The notes below the pieces were generated by a model. The model saw only the letters and a program-made list of their open reading frames with translations, was not told the origin of the DNA and did not search any database. DNA of 64,000 bases from Iodobacter sp025352645 (GTDB taxonomy: Bacteria > Pseudomonadota > Gammaproteobacteria > Burkholderiales > Chitinibacteraceae): positions 62,001 to 126,000 of the forward strand of contig NZ_JAWQUO010000006.1 of NCBI RefSeq assembly GCF_033446605.1, given 5' to 3'. Numbering within the stretch: position 1 is the stretch's first letter; the number at the start of each line of letters is the position of its first letter. Below, piece by piece: positions 26,506 through 34,537 of the stretch. The position numbers and the translations under genes are program-made.

Positions 26506-27414
26506 ATGACAGATTTTCAAAGTATCTTTTGGAATTATTGGATCGCGATCATTGTGATCGGCGGTATTGTGGCAATGACTTTGCTTTTAATGAGCCAAGG
26601 TGTTGTTAAGCTCAAAAAAGGTGAAAATGCCGATGTAACTGGCCATAAATGGGATGGAGATTTAGAAGAATTCAACAATCCGTTGCCGGGCTGGTGGGTC
26701 ATGATGTTTTATATGACCATCGTTTTTGGCGTGGTCTATCTGGTGCTCTACCCTGGCATTTGGGGCGGCGCATGGAAATGGACATCGACCAACCAATATG
26801 GCAAAGAAGTGGTGCAAGCCAATTCTAAATACCAAGGGCTATACGATAAGTATTCCAAAATGCCGATTGCGGCTGTTGCACAGAATCAAGAAGCCAGAGA
26901 CATGGGTAAACGCCTATTTCTGACTTACTGCATTCAGTGTCACGGTGCAGATGCACGCGGCGCTAAGGGTTTTCCAAACCTGACGGATGGCGATTGGTTA
27001 TACGGTGGCACGCCTGACAACATCATGGAATCCATTGCAAATGGCCGTCATGGGCAAATGCCTGCTTGGGGTGCTGTATTTGGTGAGGAAAAAGTAAAAG
27101 ACGTCGCCAACTATGTATTACAAATTGCTGGTAAGCCACGCAATGAACTACGTGCAAGCCGTGGTGCAGAAACATTCAAGCAAACATGTGTAGCCTGTCA
27201 TGGTGCCGACGGCAAGGGCAATCAAGCCTTAGGCGCGCCAAATCTAACAGACAATACTTGGCTATATGGCGGCTCTGAAGCCACGATCATTGAAACGATT
27301 ACCAATGGTCGCAGCAATGTGATGCCAGCATGGAAAGAGTTCTTAGGCGATGCCAAAGTGCATTTATTGGCTGGCTATGTTTATGGCCTTTCCAATAATC
27401 AGAAAGTAAAGTAG
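26506..27414 (+). CDS. ccoP: cbb3 oxidase subunit III, di-haem cytochrome c
   Basis: A 302-residue protein with two N-terminal helices (about residues 10-30 and 62-82), joined by the conserved TGHKWDGDLEEFNNPLPGWW loop. Two c-type haem sites follow: CIQCHGADARG and CVACHGADGKG, each with a downstream Met ligand (GQMPAWG, NVMPAW). It takes electrons from soluble cytochromes and passes them to CcoO. Start ATG 26506 follows AGAGGA. A strong terminator lies 47 bases past the stop. Confidence 0.97.
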   Translation: MTDFQSIFWNYWIAIIVIGGIVAMTLLLMSQGVVKLKKGENADVTGHKWDGDLEEFNNPLPGWWVMMFYMTIVFGVVYLVLYPGIWGGAWKWTSTNQYGKEVVQANSKYQGLYDKYSKMPIAAVAQNQEARDMGKRLFLTYCIQCHGADARGAKGFPNLTDGDWLYGGTPDNIMESIANGRHGQMPAWGAVFGEEKVKDVANYVLQIAGKPRNELRASRGAETFKQTCVACHGADGKGNQALGAPNLTDNTWLYGGSEATIIETITNGRSNVMPAWKEFLGDAKVHLLAGYVYGLSNNQKVK

Positions 27415-27460
27415 GAAAGCATAGGGGGTGGGCTGGGGTTTCCCCCGCACTTTATGTTTT

Positions 27461-27490
27461 AAACGGGCGGGTTTATCCCGCCCGTTTTTC
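27461..27490 (+). terminator. Rho-independent terminator after ccoP
   Basis: AACGGGCGGG pairs with CCCGCCCGTT over a TTTAT loop, followed by TTTTT. It ends the ccoNOQP message, so ccoG and ccoH need read-through or their own promoter. Confidence 0.9.
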
Positions 27491-27552
27491 CTTGATCGAA
27501 ATGCTTTGTGTTGCCACTAACGCAAAACATTTTGCCTGGAGCAGGTAAAGAA

Positions 27553-28989
27553 ATGAGTAAAAAATTAAGAGATATTCCCGTCACAGTCATCAAAGACGAT
27601 GGCGAATACGAAGAAATCCACCTCTATAGCAAACATAAAAAAATCTACCCGCGCTGGGTAAATGGCTTGTTTAACCGCTGGCGCATTCTGTTTGTGGTGA
27701 TCACTCAGCTCTTCTTCTACGGCATGCCTTGGCTACAAATGAATGGCCGTCAAGCATTGCTCTTCAACATCACCGAACATACATTCTATATTTACGGCTT
27801 TGTTTTCTTGCCGCAAGATTTTATCTATCTTACTGCCCTACTACTTGCTAGTGCGATTGGGCTGTTTGCTTGGACCACTGCCGGAGGGCGGCTGTGGTGT
27901 GGTTATGCCTGTCCACAAACCGTCTATACCGAGATTTTTCTTTGGATAGAAAAATGGGTAGAAGGCGATCGCATGGCGCGCATCAAGCTGGATAACGCCC
28001 CCAGCAGCGCACGTAAAATACGCCTAAAAGCCATCAAACACAGTATATGGATCATCTTCTCGCTGTGGACAGGTTTTACCTTTGTGGGTTATTTCACGCC
28101 GATTCGCGCGCTCTGGACCGAAGTTACTCAGTTTGGCCTAGGCCCTTGGGAAACCTTCTGGGTGTTTTTCTATGGTTTTGCCACCTATGGCAATGCCGGT
28201 TGGATGCGTGAGCAGGTTTGTAAGTATATGTGCCCCTACGCCCGCTTTCAGAGCACCATGTTTGATGCGGACACGCTGATTATTTCTTATGATGCCGAGC
28301 GTGGAGATGCACGCGGTAGCCGTAAAAAAGGCAGCGATTACAAAGCGGCGGGCTTAGGCGATTGCATTGATTGCACGGTATGCGTGCAAGTTTGCCCCGT
28401 TGGCATCGATATCCGCGATGGCTTGCAATACGAGTGCATTGGTTGCGCCGCCTGTATTGATGCCTGTGATGAAATCATGGATAAAATGGAATATCCACGC
28501 GGGCTAATTCGTTACACCACAGAAAACGCGCTGGAGCATAAATACCCTGAGCGAGACATCATCAAAAAAATCACCCGCCCCCGTGTGATGATGTATGTCT
28601 TACTGCTGTTTATTATTATGGGCATTACCGTAAGCTCTTTAGTCATGCGTAAACCCATCAAAGTCAATATTTCTAGAGACCGTGTTGCCATGGTGAGGGA
28701 AGCAGATGATGGCTGGCTAGAAAACAGTTATCGCTTACAGATTCAAAATACCGATGAAAAAGCACATAGCTACACGATTATAGCGACAGGGATCGCCAAT
28801 TCACGAACCATTGTGGAAGGCTCAGGTCAGATCTTTGTAGAGGCCACGGCCAGCCAAGATATTGGTGTTCGTGTGCAAGTTGAACCAAATCTTGCTGGGG
28901 CTGGCGGACATGAAATCCACTTTATTATTACCGCCACAGATAACCCAACCATCACCAGTACAGAAAAAGCTAGTTTTATAGGACGCTAA
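27553..28989 (+). CDS. ccoG: cbb3 oxidase accessory protein CcoG (FixG/RdxA)
   Basis: A 478-residue membrane ferredoxin-like protein that reduces copper during cbb3 assembly. Several helices occur in the first 230 residues with WCGYACPQTVYTEIF and CKYMCPYARFQ. The double 4Fe-4S motif CIDCTVCVQVCPVGIDIRD plus CIGCAACIDACDEIM follows, then a helix and a C-terminal immunoglobulin-like domain. ATG 27553 (MSKKLRDIPVTV) is used; ATG 27508 lies upstream without support. ccoH follows after two bases. Confidence 0.95.
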   Translation: MSKKLRDIPVTVIKDDGEYEEIHLYSKHKKIYPRWVNGLFNRWRILFVVITQLFFYGMPWLQMNGRQALLFNITEHTFYIYGFVFLPQDFIYLTALLLASAIGLFAWTTAGGRLWCGYACPQTVYTEIFLWIEKWVEGDRMARIKLDNAPSSARKIRLKAIKHSIWIIFSLWTGFTFVGYFTPIRALWTEVTQFGLGPWETFWVFFYGFATYGNAGWMREQVCKYMCPYARFQSTMFDADTLIISYDAERGDARGSRKKGSDYKAAGLGDCIDCTVCVQVCPVGIDIRDGLQYECIGCAACIDACDEIMDKMEYPRGLIRYTTENALEHKYPERDIIKKITRPRVMMYVLLLFIIMGITVSSLVMRKPIKVNISRDRVAMVREADDGWLENSYRLQIQNTDEKAHSYTIIATGIANSRTIVEGSGQIFVEATASQDIGVRVQVEPNLAGAGGHEIHFIITATDNPTITSTEKASFIGR

Positions 28990-28991
28990 AG

Positions 28992-29489
28992 ATGCAAAAC
29001 GAAACCACAGAACCTTGGTACAAGCACCGATTTGTATGGCTGCTGATTTTATTCCCCACCGTTGCCGTTGTCGGTGGGATTAATTTGTTTTTTCAAGCCG
29101 TTCAAAGCGACGATGGCTTGGTCAGCGATGATTATTATAAGGAAGGCCAAGAAATAAACAGCCAGCTCGATCGCGACATCAAAGCCACAAACTTAGGCCT
29201 AAGTGGGCAATTAATGCTGGGTGAAGACGGTAAGTCCATCCGTATTCAGCTGAATAAGGCGATTGCTGGTGACTTGGTACTCAAGCTGATGCACCCTACC
29301 CGTGCGGGTCAAGACCAAACCATTATTTTACATAAGCAAGCCCCACAATTTTATGTTGGCAAGCTAAGCAACGCTCTGACTCAGCCGCGCTGGCAAGTAG
29401 AATTAGCCGACACCAGCAAGCAATGGCGTTTAAAAGCAGAATGGAGCATCAGTGATGCCGAAGCCCTGCAGCTCAAGCCCACAACATAA
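28992..29489 (+). CDS. ccoH: FixH/CcoH family cbb3 assembly protein
   Basis: A 165-residue protein with one N-terminal helix (FVWLLILFPTVAVVGGINLFF), then the FixH-type motif DGLVSDDYYKEGQEINSQLDRD and a C-terminal beta-rich periplasmic domain with a WRL-type end. The DDYYKxG motif is a good marker of the family. It starts two bases after ccoG. It aids copper and oxidase maturation with CcoI, by family knowledge. Confidence 0.9.
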   Translation: MQNETTEPWYKHRFVWLLILFPTVAVVGGINLFFQAVQSDDGLVSDDYYKEGQEINSQLDRDIKATNLGLSGQLMLGEDGKSIRIQLNKAIAGDLVLKLMHPTRAGQDQTIILHKQAPQFYVGKLSNALTQPRWQVELADTSKQWRLKAEWSISDAEALQLKPTT

Positions 29490-29493
29490 CTAG

Positions 29494-29545
29494 AGAGGTG
29501 CTGCTTGCCCTAGCAAAATCAAACAGAGCGCAGCAAGCAACGCCA
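29494..29545. repeat. Probable remnant of the nested-palindrome element
   Basis: CAGAGCGCAGCAAGCAACGC at 29524-29543 matches all but two bases of the inner arm of the element at 38.9-39.2 kb. A weaker mirrored arm, GGTGCTGCTTGC, lies at 29497-29508. The outer arms are missing. It sits in the short gap between ccoH and its terminator. Confidence 0.45.
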
Positions 29546-29561
29546 TCAGATGATTTATCAT

Positions 29562-29602
29562 AAAAAAAGCCTACTGCTTACATAAAGCAGTGGGCTTTTT
29601 TA
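29562..29602 (+). terminator. Rho-independent terminator after ccoH
   Basis: An AAAAAGCCTACTGCTT stem pairs with AAGCAGTGGGCTTTTT with one G-T wobble, then a T-run. It separates the cco locus from the lipid cluster. Confidence 0.88.
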
Positions 29603-29713
29603 TTGCAGCTCGCCTTGCCGTCGCCAGATAGAGACAAACGTAAGCCATAAACTAGGGTGGGTCAGCGCAATTGTCATACAATCCATGATTACCCTCGCCC
29701 ACAATGCAGATCT

Positions 29714-30475
29714 ATGCGCGAATATATACTGCAAGCCCAATGGCATGAAATTATGGTGGTTGGCGTATTTTTTTTTGCCGCACTGTATTTTGGCTTTGGC
29801 ACGCTCAATCTACTGCTTAGCCAAAAATGGCTGCCTGCCATTCTTTATGGTCATATACTCGACCCTCGGCCTTTAATGCCCGCGCAAAAGCGTAAAGAAA
29901 TAACGCTTTCTATACTCACCATTTTTTTATTTGGCACCGGCATGGTCTTCCCTTGGGGCCTGCTGCAATTGGGCTGGGCACGGCTGGCCATTAACGCCTC
30001 GCCCATCCAGCTTGGCATCGAAATGTTTGCCTTGATTATCTGGAATGAAATCCATTTTTATATAAACCACCGCTTACTTCACACGCCTTGGCTAAAGCGC
30101 TTTCACCTGCCCCATCACCGCTCCATCATCACCACACCTTGGTCAACCTATAGCTTTCACCCCGTCGAAGCCATTATGCTGGGCAATGTGATTATGCTGC
30201 CGATGCTGGTGCATGATTTCTCCATTTACTCGCTGGCTGCTGTGCCGGTATTCAGCATTGTTTTTAATAATATTGGCCATTCCAATTACGATTTTTTACC
30301 CGATGCCGATCACGATCGCTGGTGGCTTAATGGCGCGCGCCGCCACCATTTGCATCACGCCTGTTATCAAGGTAATTACGGTTTTATGTTCCCCTTTATG
30401 GATCGTTTACTTGGCACAGCGCTGCCTGCAGATGCGGCAAAACATAAAATTGAACGTAGCCGTCATGCTTTATAA
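29714..30475 (+). CDS. Fatty acid hydroxylase/sterol desaturase family protein
   Basis: A 253-residue membrane di-iron oxygenase. The metal-binding histidine clusters are in order: His114-xxxx-His119 (HFYINH), His131-xx-His134-His135 (HLPHH), HSNYD at 189, and HHLHH at 211-215. Four or so hydrophobic helices flank them. Start ATG 29714 is preferred to GTG 29657. Family members hydroxylate or desaturate lipids at a C-H bond using oxygen. It overlaps the next desaturase gene by 11 bases and opens a cluster with a KASIII-HDO fusion. Substrate unknown; a bound acyl chain is the best guess. Confidence 0.88.
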   Translation: MREYILQAQWHEIMVVGVFFFAALYFGFGTLNLLLSQKWLPAILYGHILDPRPLMPAQKRKEITLSILTIFLFGTGMVFPWGLLQLGWARLAINASPIQLGIEMFALIIWNEIHFYINHRLLHTPWLKRFHLPHHRSIITTPWSTYSFHPVEAIMLGNVIMLPMLVHDFSIYSLAAVPVFSIVFNNIGHSNYDFLPDADHDRWWLNGARRHHLHHACYQGNYGFMFPFMDRLLGTALPADAAKHKIERSRHAL

Positions 30476-31334
30476 GCAGCAAGATTGGCAAAGCTTGCTT
30501 TATCTAGGCATGCAGCCGCTATTAATGTTTTATTTGTGGCAAACGGGGCTCACCTCAACCATCAATAAACTGCTGTTTTGCCTGCTGCTTTTTCTTACGC
30601 TTGGCATTAGTGTTATTCACCATAATCACTGCCATTTACATATCTGGCGGAATAAGCAGCTCAATAGAATCACAGATATTTGGATTACCCTGCTGCAAGG
30701 TCACCCTAGCTTTGTGTTTTATCCGGCGCATATTGCCAATCACCATCGCTATCATCATGGCCCCAAAGATGAGGCGAGAACCTACCGCTTTGGTAGCGAT
30801 AGCAATAATCTGCTTGGCTATGTATTACACCCACTACAAGCGGCATGGGTGCTTTACCCACTTTTTATAACTTGGTTAATACGCATAAAACATAAAAAAA
30901 CCAACGTTTTTTATTACTACCTGCGTCAATATTTAGTGCTTGGCCTCGCTTGGATCATTTTGGCGACGATTGATTACCACAAATTTTTAACTTTCATTTT
31001 GCTGCCGCAATTACACGGCTTGCACTGGCTATTAGCCACCAATTACTTACAACATGCCCACGCCAATGGCCATTCACGCATCAACTTTGCCCGCAATTTT
31101 GAGGGCTGGGTCAATCCACTGCTGTTTAATATTGGCCTACATACAGCGCATCATCACCATCCCAGAGCGCACTGGTCTGAACTTAGCAGCTTACATCCAC
31201 GCTACCGCCAGCAAGTTGATCCACGTTTAAATGCGGGCCCGCTACTGGCGTATATGTTTCGTACTTATTTTTTGAGCTTATTCCGCCCCCGCTGGCGCAG
31301 CCAAAGCCTGATGCAACACCATAAGGATGCATAA
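30465..31334 (+). CDS. Membrane fatty acid desaturase
   Basis: A 289-residue integral membrane desaturase. Histidine boxes: HHNHCH at 52-57, HIANHHRYHH at 89-98, and HTAHHHH at 226-232, with LQHAHANGHSRINF between, all fitting a di-iron centre. Start ATG 30465 lies within the end of the previous gene; longer in-frame versions starting at 30213 overlap it fully and are rejected. Its stop overlaps the next start (TAATG at 31332), so the three genes are translationally coupled. Likely inserts a double bond in an acyl chain; position and carrier unknown. Confidence 0.88.
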   Translation: MLYKQQDWQSLLYLGMQPLLMFYLWQTGLTSTINKLLFCLLLFLTLGISVIHHNHCHLHIWRNKQLNRITDIWITLLQGHPSFVFYPAHIANHHRYHHGPKDEARTYRFGSDSNNLLGYVLHPLQAAWVLYPLFITWLIRIKHKKTNVFYYYLRQYLVLGLAWIILATIDYHKFLTFILLPQLHGLHWLLATNYLQHAHANGHSRINFARNFEGWVNPLLFNIGLHTAHHHHPRAHWSELSSLHPRYRQQVDPRLNAGPLLAYMFRTYFLSLFRPRWRSQSLMQHHKDA

Positions 31335-33193
31335 TGCCGATTCAGTTTGAACACGTTTATCTATCCGCTGCGGGCCTCTATTTGCCTGGGCCTGCGATTG
31401 GCAATGAAGAAATGGATGCCTTTATTGCGCCCATAAATAAAATCTCCAAGCGCATAAAAGCCAGAATACTCGCCGAAAACGGCATCAAGACCCGCCATTA
31501 CGCCATTGATGCCGAAGGAAAAACACGGCAAAACCACGCACAAATCGCAGCTGCAGCGGTGCATCACTGCTTAGACTTAGCCCAAAGCTCTCTGGATAAA
31601 GTGTCTTTACTGGCCGTTGGCTCTTCAGGGGGCGACGCGCTAATGCCAGGCTTTGCCAATATGATTCAAGGCGAGCTGGGCGCACCGCCCATGCAAACCG
31701 TTTCTTGCCAAGGCGTGTGCGCGGCGGGGGTCAGCGCCATCGAATTTGCTGCCCAAGCCATTGAGCTAGGCGCGCACCAGCAGGCCTTAGCCGTGGCTGC
31801 TGAAATGCCATCTCGAATGTTTAAGCAAAGCCGCTTTGCCCCACGCGGCTATCAAAGCGATTTTGACGCGCATTTTTTGCGCTGGATGTTATCCGATGGC
31901 GCAGGGGCCATGCTGCTCAGCCGCCAGCCAAAGGCAGGCCTCAATATCAAGCTTAAATGGATACACCAAAAGAGTTTCTCAGGGGATTACCCCGTGTGTA
32001 TGCAACTGGGGCTAACGGAAGATCGCAGCCAATCTTTTTTAGACTTCGCCTCATCTGGCGAAGCAGAAGCCGCGGGCGCATTATCGCTGCGACAAGATAT
32101 CCGCATGCTGCCGCATTTATTTGATATCTGTATTCATGAATACGTGAAGCTGGTAGACGAAGGTTGGATTAGCTCGAACCAGATTGATCACTTTCTTTGC
32201 CATTACTCATCAGCCAAATTTATGCCGGTAGTAGAAGAGCTACTCGCCAAGGCGGGGCTCAGCATTCCGCCCGAGCGCTGGTACAGCAATCTAAGCCATC
32301 GTGGCAATACCGGTGCAGCCTCTATCTTTATTATGTTGGCTGATTTCTTAAAACAAAAAACCATCAAAGCGGGTGAAAAGATTTTTTGCTTCATCCCCGA
32401 ATCAGGCCGTATTTCAGCAGCCTATATGCTGTTTGAGGTAGAAGACGGCAACGCCATGCAATCCGCCGCGCCGCGCACTCATCCTGTTCTCTTTGATCCG
32501 CAAATCCCCGCGCCGCATCAACCAAGCACCGCACCACTGGCCCTGCAGCCACTACTCACCCAGCTAGCCAGCCTGTGGCAAGACTATCGCTCGCAAGTCT
32601 GGCGCACGCCCGTGATCCAATCGCTTGTGAATGGCCGCTTTGACGAAACGGCTTACCAACGCTGGACAGCCGCATGGGTGCCGCAAGTCAGGGAAGGCAG
32701 CCTATGGATGCGCGAAGCGGCGGCCTCGCTCAATGGCGATCTAGCCGTCTTAGCCAGCTTAATCGACCTGCACGCCGATGATGAGCAAAACGATTTTCAG
32801 ATCCTTTACCAAGATTACCAAGCTGCAGGCGGCCAGCTCGCCTTAGATGATTTACGCCGTAATCCAGGTGGCGAAGCGCTCAATAGCTATCTGCACGCCC
32901 TAGCCGCCACGCCCAATCCCATCGGCTTACTAGGCGCGATTTATATTATTGAAGGCACGGGCCAGCGCATCGTTCCCACCCTATTGCCCTTGCTGCGTAG
33001 CCAACTTACGCTGCCCGCACAAGCCTTTCGCTTTTTGGAATATCACGGTGCAAACGATGAACACCACCTTGCCCGCTGGCTAGGCGCAGTAGAAATCACC
33101 CTAGCCATAGACCCAAGCGCAGCGCCGGCCATCTTGGCCACGGCCAAACGCTGCGCCCAGCTGTATTTAATGCAATTTGAGCATATTGAATAA
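31334..33193 (+). CDS. Ketoacyl synthase III fused to haem-oxygenase-like di-iron domain
   Basis: A 619-residue two-domain protein. Residues 1-370 form a KASIII/FabH-like thiolase fold with an intact catalytic triad: Cys125 (VSCQGVCAAG), His290 (LCHYSS) and Asn325 (GNTGAAS). Residues 400-619 form an HDO-type all-helical domain: DLHADDEQNDF at 478-488, Glu540 (YIIEGTG), and His571-xxx-Asp575-xx-His578 (YHGANDEHH), the pattern of iron-containing redox enzymes such as UndA and CADD relatives. A Pro/Ala-rich linker (375-405) joins them. The fusion implies that a condensed acyl product is passed on for oxidative cleavage or rearrangement. Two membrane di-iron lipid enzymes lie directly upstream. 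Product unknown. Confidence 0.85.
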   Translation: MPIQFEHVYLSAAGLYLPGPAIGNEEMDAFIAPINKISKRIKARILAENGIKTRHYAIDAEGKTRQNHAQIAAAAVHHCLDLAQSSLDKVSLLAVGSSGGDALMPGFANMIQGELGAPPMQTVSCQGVCAAGVSAIEFAAQAIELGAHQQALAVAAEMPSRMFKQSRFAPRGYQSDFDAHFLRWMLSDGAGAMLLSRQPKAGLNIKLKWIHQKSFSGDYPVCMQLGLTEDRSQSFLDFASSGEAEAAGALSLRQDIRMLPHLFDICIHEYVKLVDEGWISSNQIDHFLCHYSSAKFMPVVEELLAKAGLSIPPERWYSNLSHRGNTGAASIFIMLADFLKQKTIKAGEKIFCFIPESGRISAAYMLFEVEDGNAMQSAAPRTHPVLFDPQIPAPHQPSTAPLALQPLLTQLASLWQDYRSQVWRTPVIQSLVNGRFDETAYQRWTAAWVPQVREGSLWMREAAASLNGDLAVLASLIDLHADDEQNDFQILYQDYQAAGGQLALDDLRRNPGGEALNSYLHALAATPNPIGLLGAIYIIEGTGQRIVPTLLPLLRSQLTLPAQAFRFLEYHGANDEHHLARWLGAVEITLAIDPSAAPAILATAKRCAQLYLMQFEHIE

Positions 33194-33312
33194 GAAGGGC
33201 ATTTAAAAAAACTGTAGGCACCAATGAGAACACAGAACACAAAAACTATGTGTCCACGAAAAAAACATACATGCTTTTTTTAAATGGCATTATTTAAATC
33301 CATCACAGGATA

Positions 33313-33375
33313 ATGGTAATGCGGTATTTATTCGTGTTTTTAGTGGCCTACGTCTTTATTGATCTTGCTGCGTAA
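33313..33375 (+). CDS. Possible tiny hydrophobic peptide
   Basis: A 20-codon ORF (MVMRYLFVFLVAYVFIDLAA), or 18 codons from the second ATG at 33319, which has AGGA eight bases upstream. The peptide is one hydrophobic helix. It lies alone in the 228-base gap between the KASIII fusion gene and the next unknown gene. It could be a leader peptide or small membrane protein, or chance. Confidence 0.25.
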   Translation: MVMRYLFVFLVAYVFIDLAA

Positions 33376-33421
33376 TATCTGTGAATAAAGTTAATTCCAT
33401 CCACAATTAAACGGCCCCACC

Positions 33422-34303
33422 ATGCCCAAAGATGATTTCTTGCACACAGCCCACGATCCACGTGACCCCAGCCCTTGGCTCGCGATGTATCTAGACCAAA
33501 GCACGCCCCTACCCGATCATGTAAAACAAGCATGGCTGAGCGATTTAGCCTCGCCTTCACGGCAGTTTTTACTGCCTTTTGTGCGGCCCATTGCCAAGCT
33601 TTCGATGATTTTAATTCAAATCCTCAAGCTACTTTTACCCAAGCGCTGGTCTGCCTCCAAAGCGCTGCACCGGCTCTTGGTTTGGGGTTTAAAAGGCTTT
33701 GTATCCCCTGAGGCCAATTGGCTCATCCTGCGTCATTTTCATTTAGGGGCGCAGATTATCGAGTTTGTAGAACGAAACGCGCCCGTCAGCGTGCCACTTT
33801 CCCCCCTCAAGCCCCTGACGATTGATGCGCTTGCCGATGAGCTTTTTCTTAAACACGATTTAAACCTGTTTAATTTTATTATCCGGCTAGGGCAAGCCTT
33901 AAGAGATGAAGACAAAAAGCTGACTGCAGTGGCTGAAGTTGATTTCAGCATGATTACCGAGCCGCCATTGGCATTAAGCGCGATGCCACAAACCAAGCTC
34001 AATTGGATCGACGTGCAAACTGCTATCGAGATCTTTACACCGGTTTACCAGTTATTTCTAACCGATAACGATTTTTGGCGTGCCGCAAATTCACTACAAA
34101 TGGACGAAACCATGGGGGTGTATGTCGCCACCCTGCTCAACACACCACAACATCTACTCTTACTGAATAATAAACACCCACTGGTCCCGCTTTCCACCCT
34201 ACACGCAGGGCATAGACTGGTATTACATGGGCTATCTACCGAGATGCTGCACTGCCTACTTAGCGAAATGAAGCGAACAAACGCAAGCAGTAACGCCCAT
34301 TAA
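33422..34303 (+). CDS. Uncharacterised protein of the lipid cluster
   Basis: A 293-residue protein, no signal peptide, with HTAHDPRDPSPWLAMYLDQSTPLP near the start, a hydrophobic segment at about residues 48-75, then WGLKGFVSPEANWLILRHFHLGAQIIEFV, which looks well conserved in character. The middle holds DELFLKHDLNLFNFIIRLG. I do not recognise the family. It lies 228 bases past the KASIII-HDO gene on the same strand and may belong to that cluster. No catalytic motif can be named; a peripheral membrane role is possible. Confidence 0.7.
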   Translation: MPKDDFLHTAHDPRDPSPWLAMYLDQSTPLPDHVKQAWLSDLASPSRQFLLPFVRPIAKLSMILIQILKLLLPKRWSASKALHRLLVWGLKGFVSPEANWLILRHFHLGAQIIEFVERNAPVSVPLSPLKPLTIDALADELFLKHDLNLFNFIIRLGQALRDEDKKLTAVAEVDFSMITEPPLALSAMPQTKLNWIDVQTAIEIFTPVYQLFLTDNDFWRAANSLQMDETMGVYVATLLNTPQHLLLLNNKHPLVPLSTLHAGHRLVLHGLSTEMLHCLLSEMKRTNASSNAH

Positions 34304-34537
34304 ACCCATAACTGCATAATAATTTTATTTTGCCAATGTTTTAGACAAACGGCAGATTGTTGGTGTTAAAACAAAGCCAGCCCTGCAAGCATGCGGCATC
34401 GGCCTCTTTTAGCGCCGCACAAAACACACCGTCACAAACACAATGTGATTAAGTCTTTAAGCCAATGTTAAATAAGGAAGTTTAACTAAGAAAAATCATC
34501 TGTTAGTCTAGCGCACACGCTTTTTTCGGTTCTTCCT

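Noticed and set aside
27492..27505. TTGAT half-site upstream of ccoG as a possible FNR box
   Set aside because: The second half (ATGCT) matches the consensus ATCAA too poorly to support a site.
30213..30464. N-terminal extension of the fatty acid desaturase
   Set aside because: It fully overlaps the conserved end of the hydroxylase-like gene; ATG 30465 gives a normal desaturase start.
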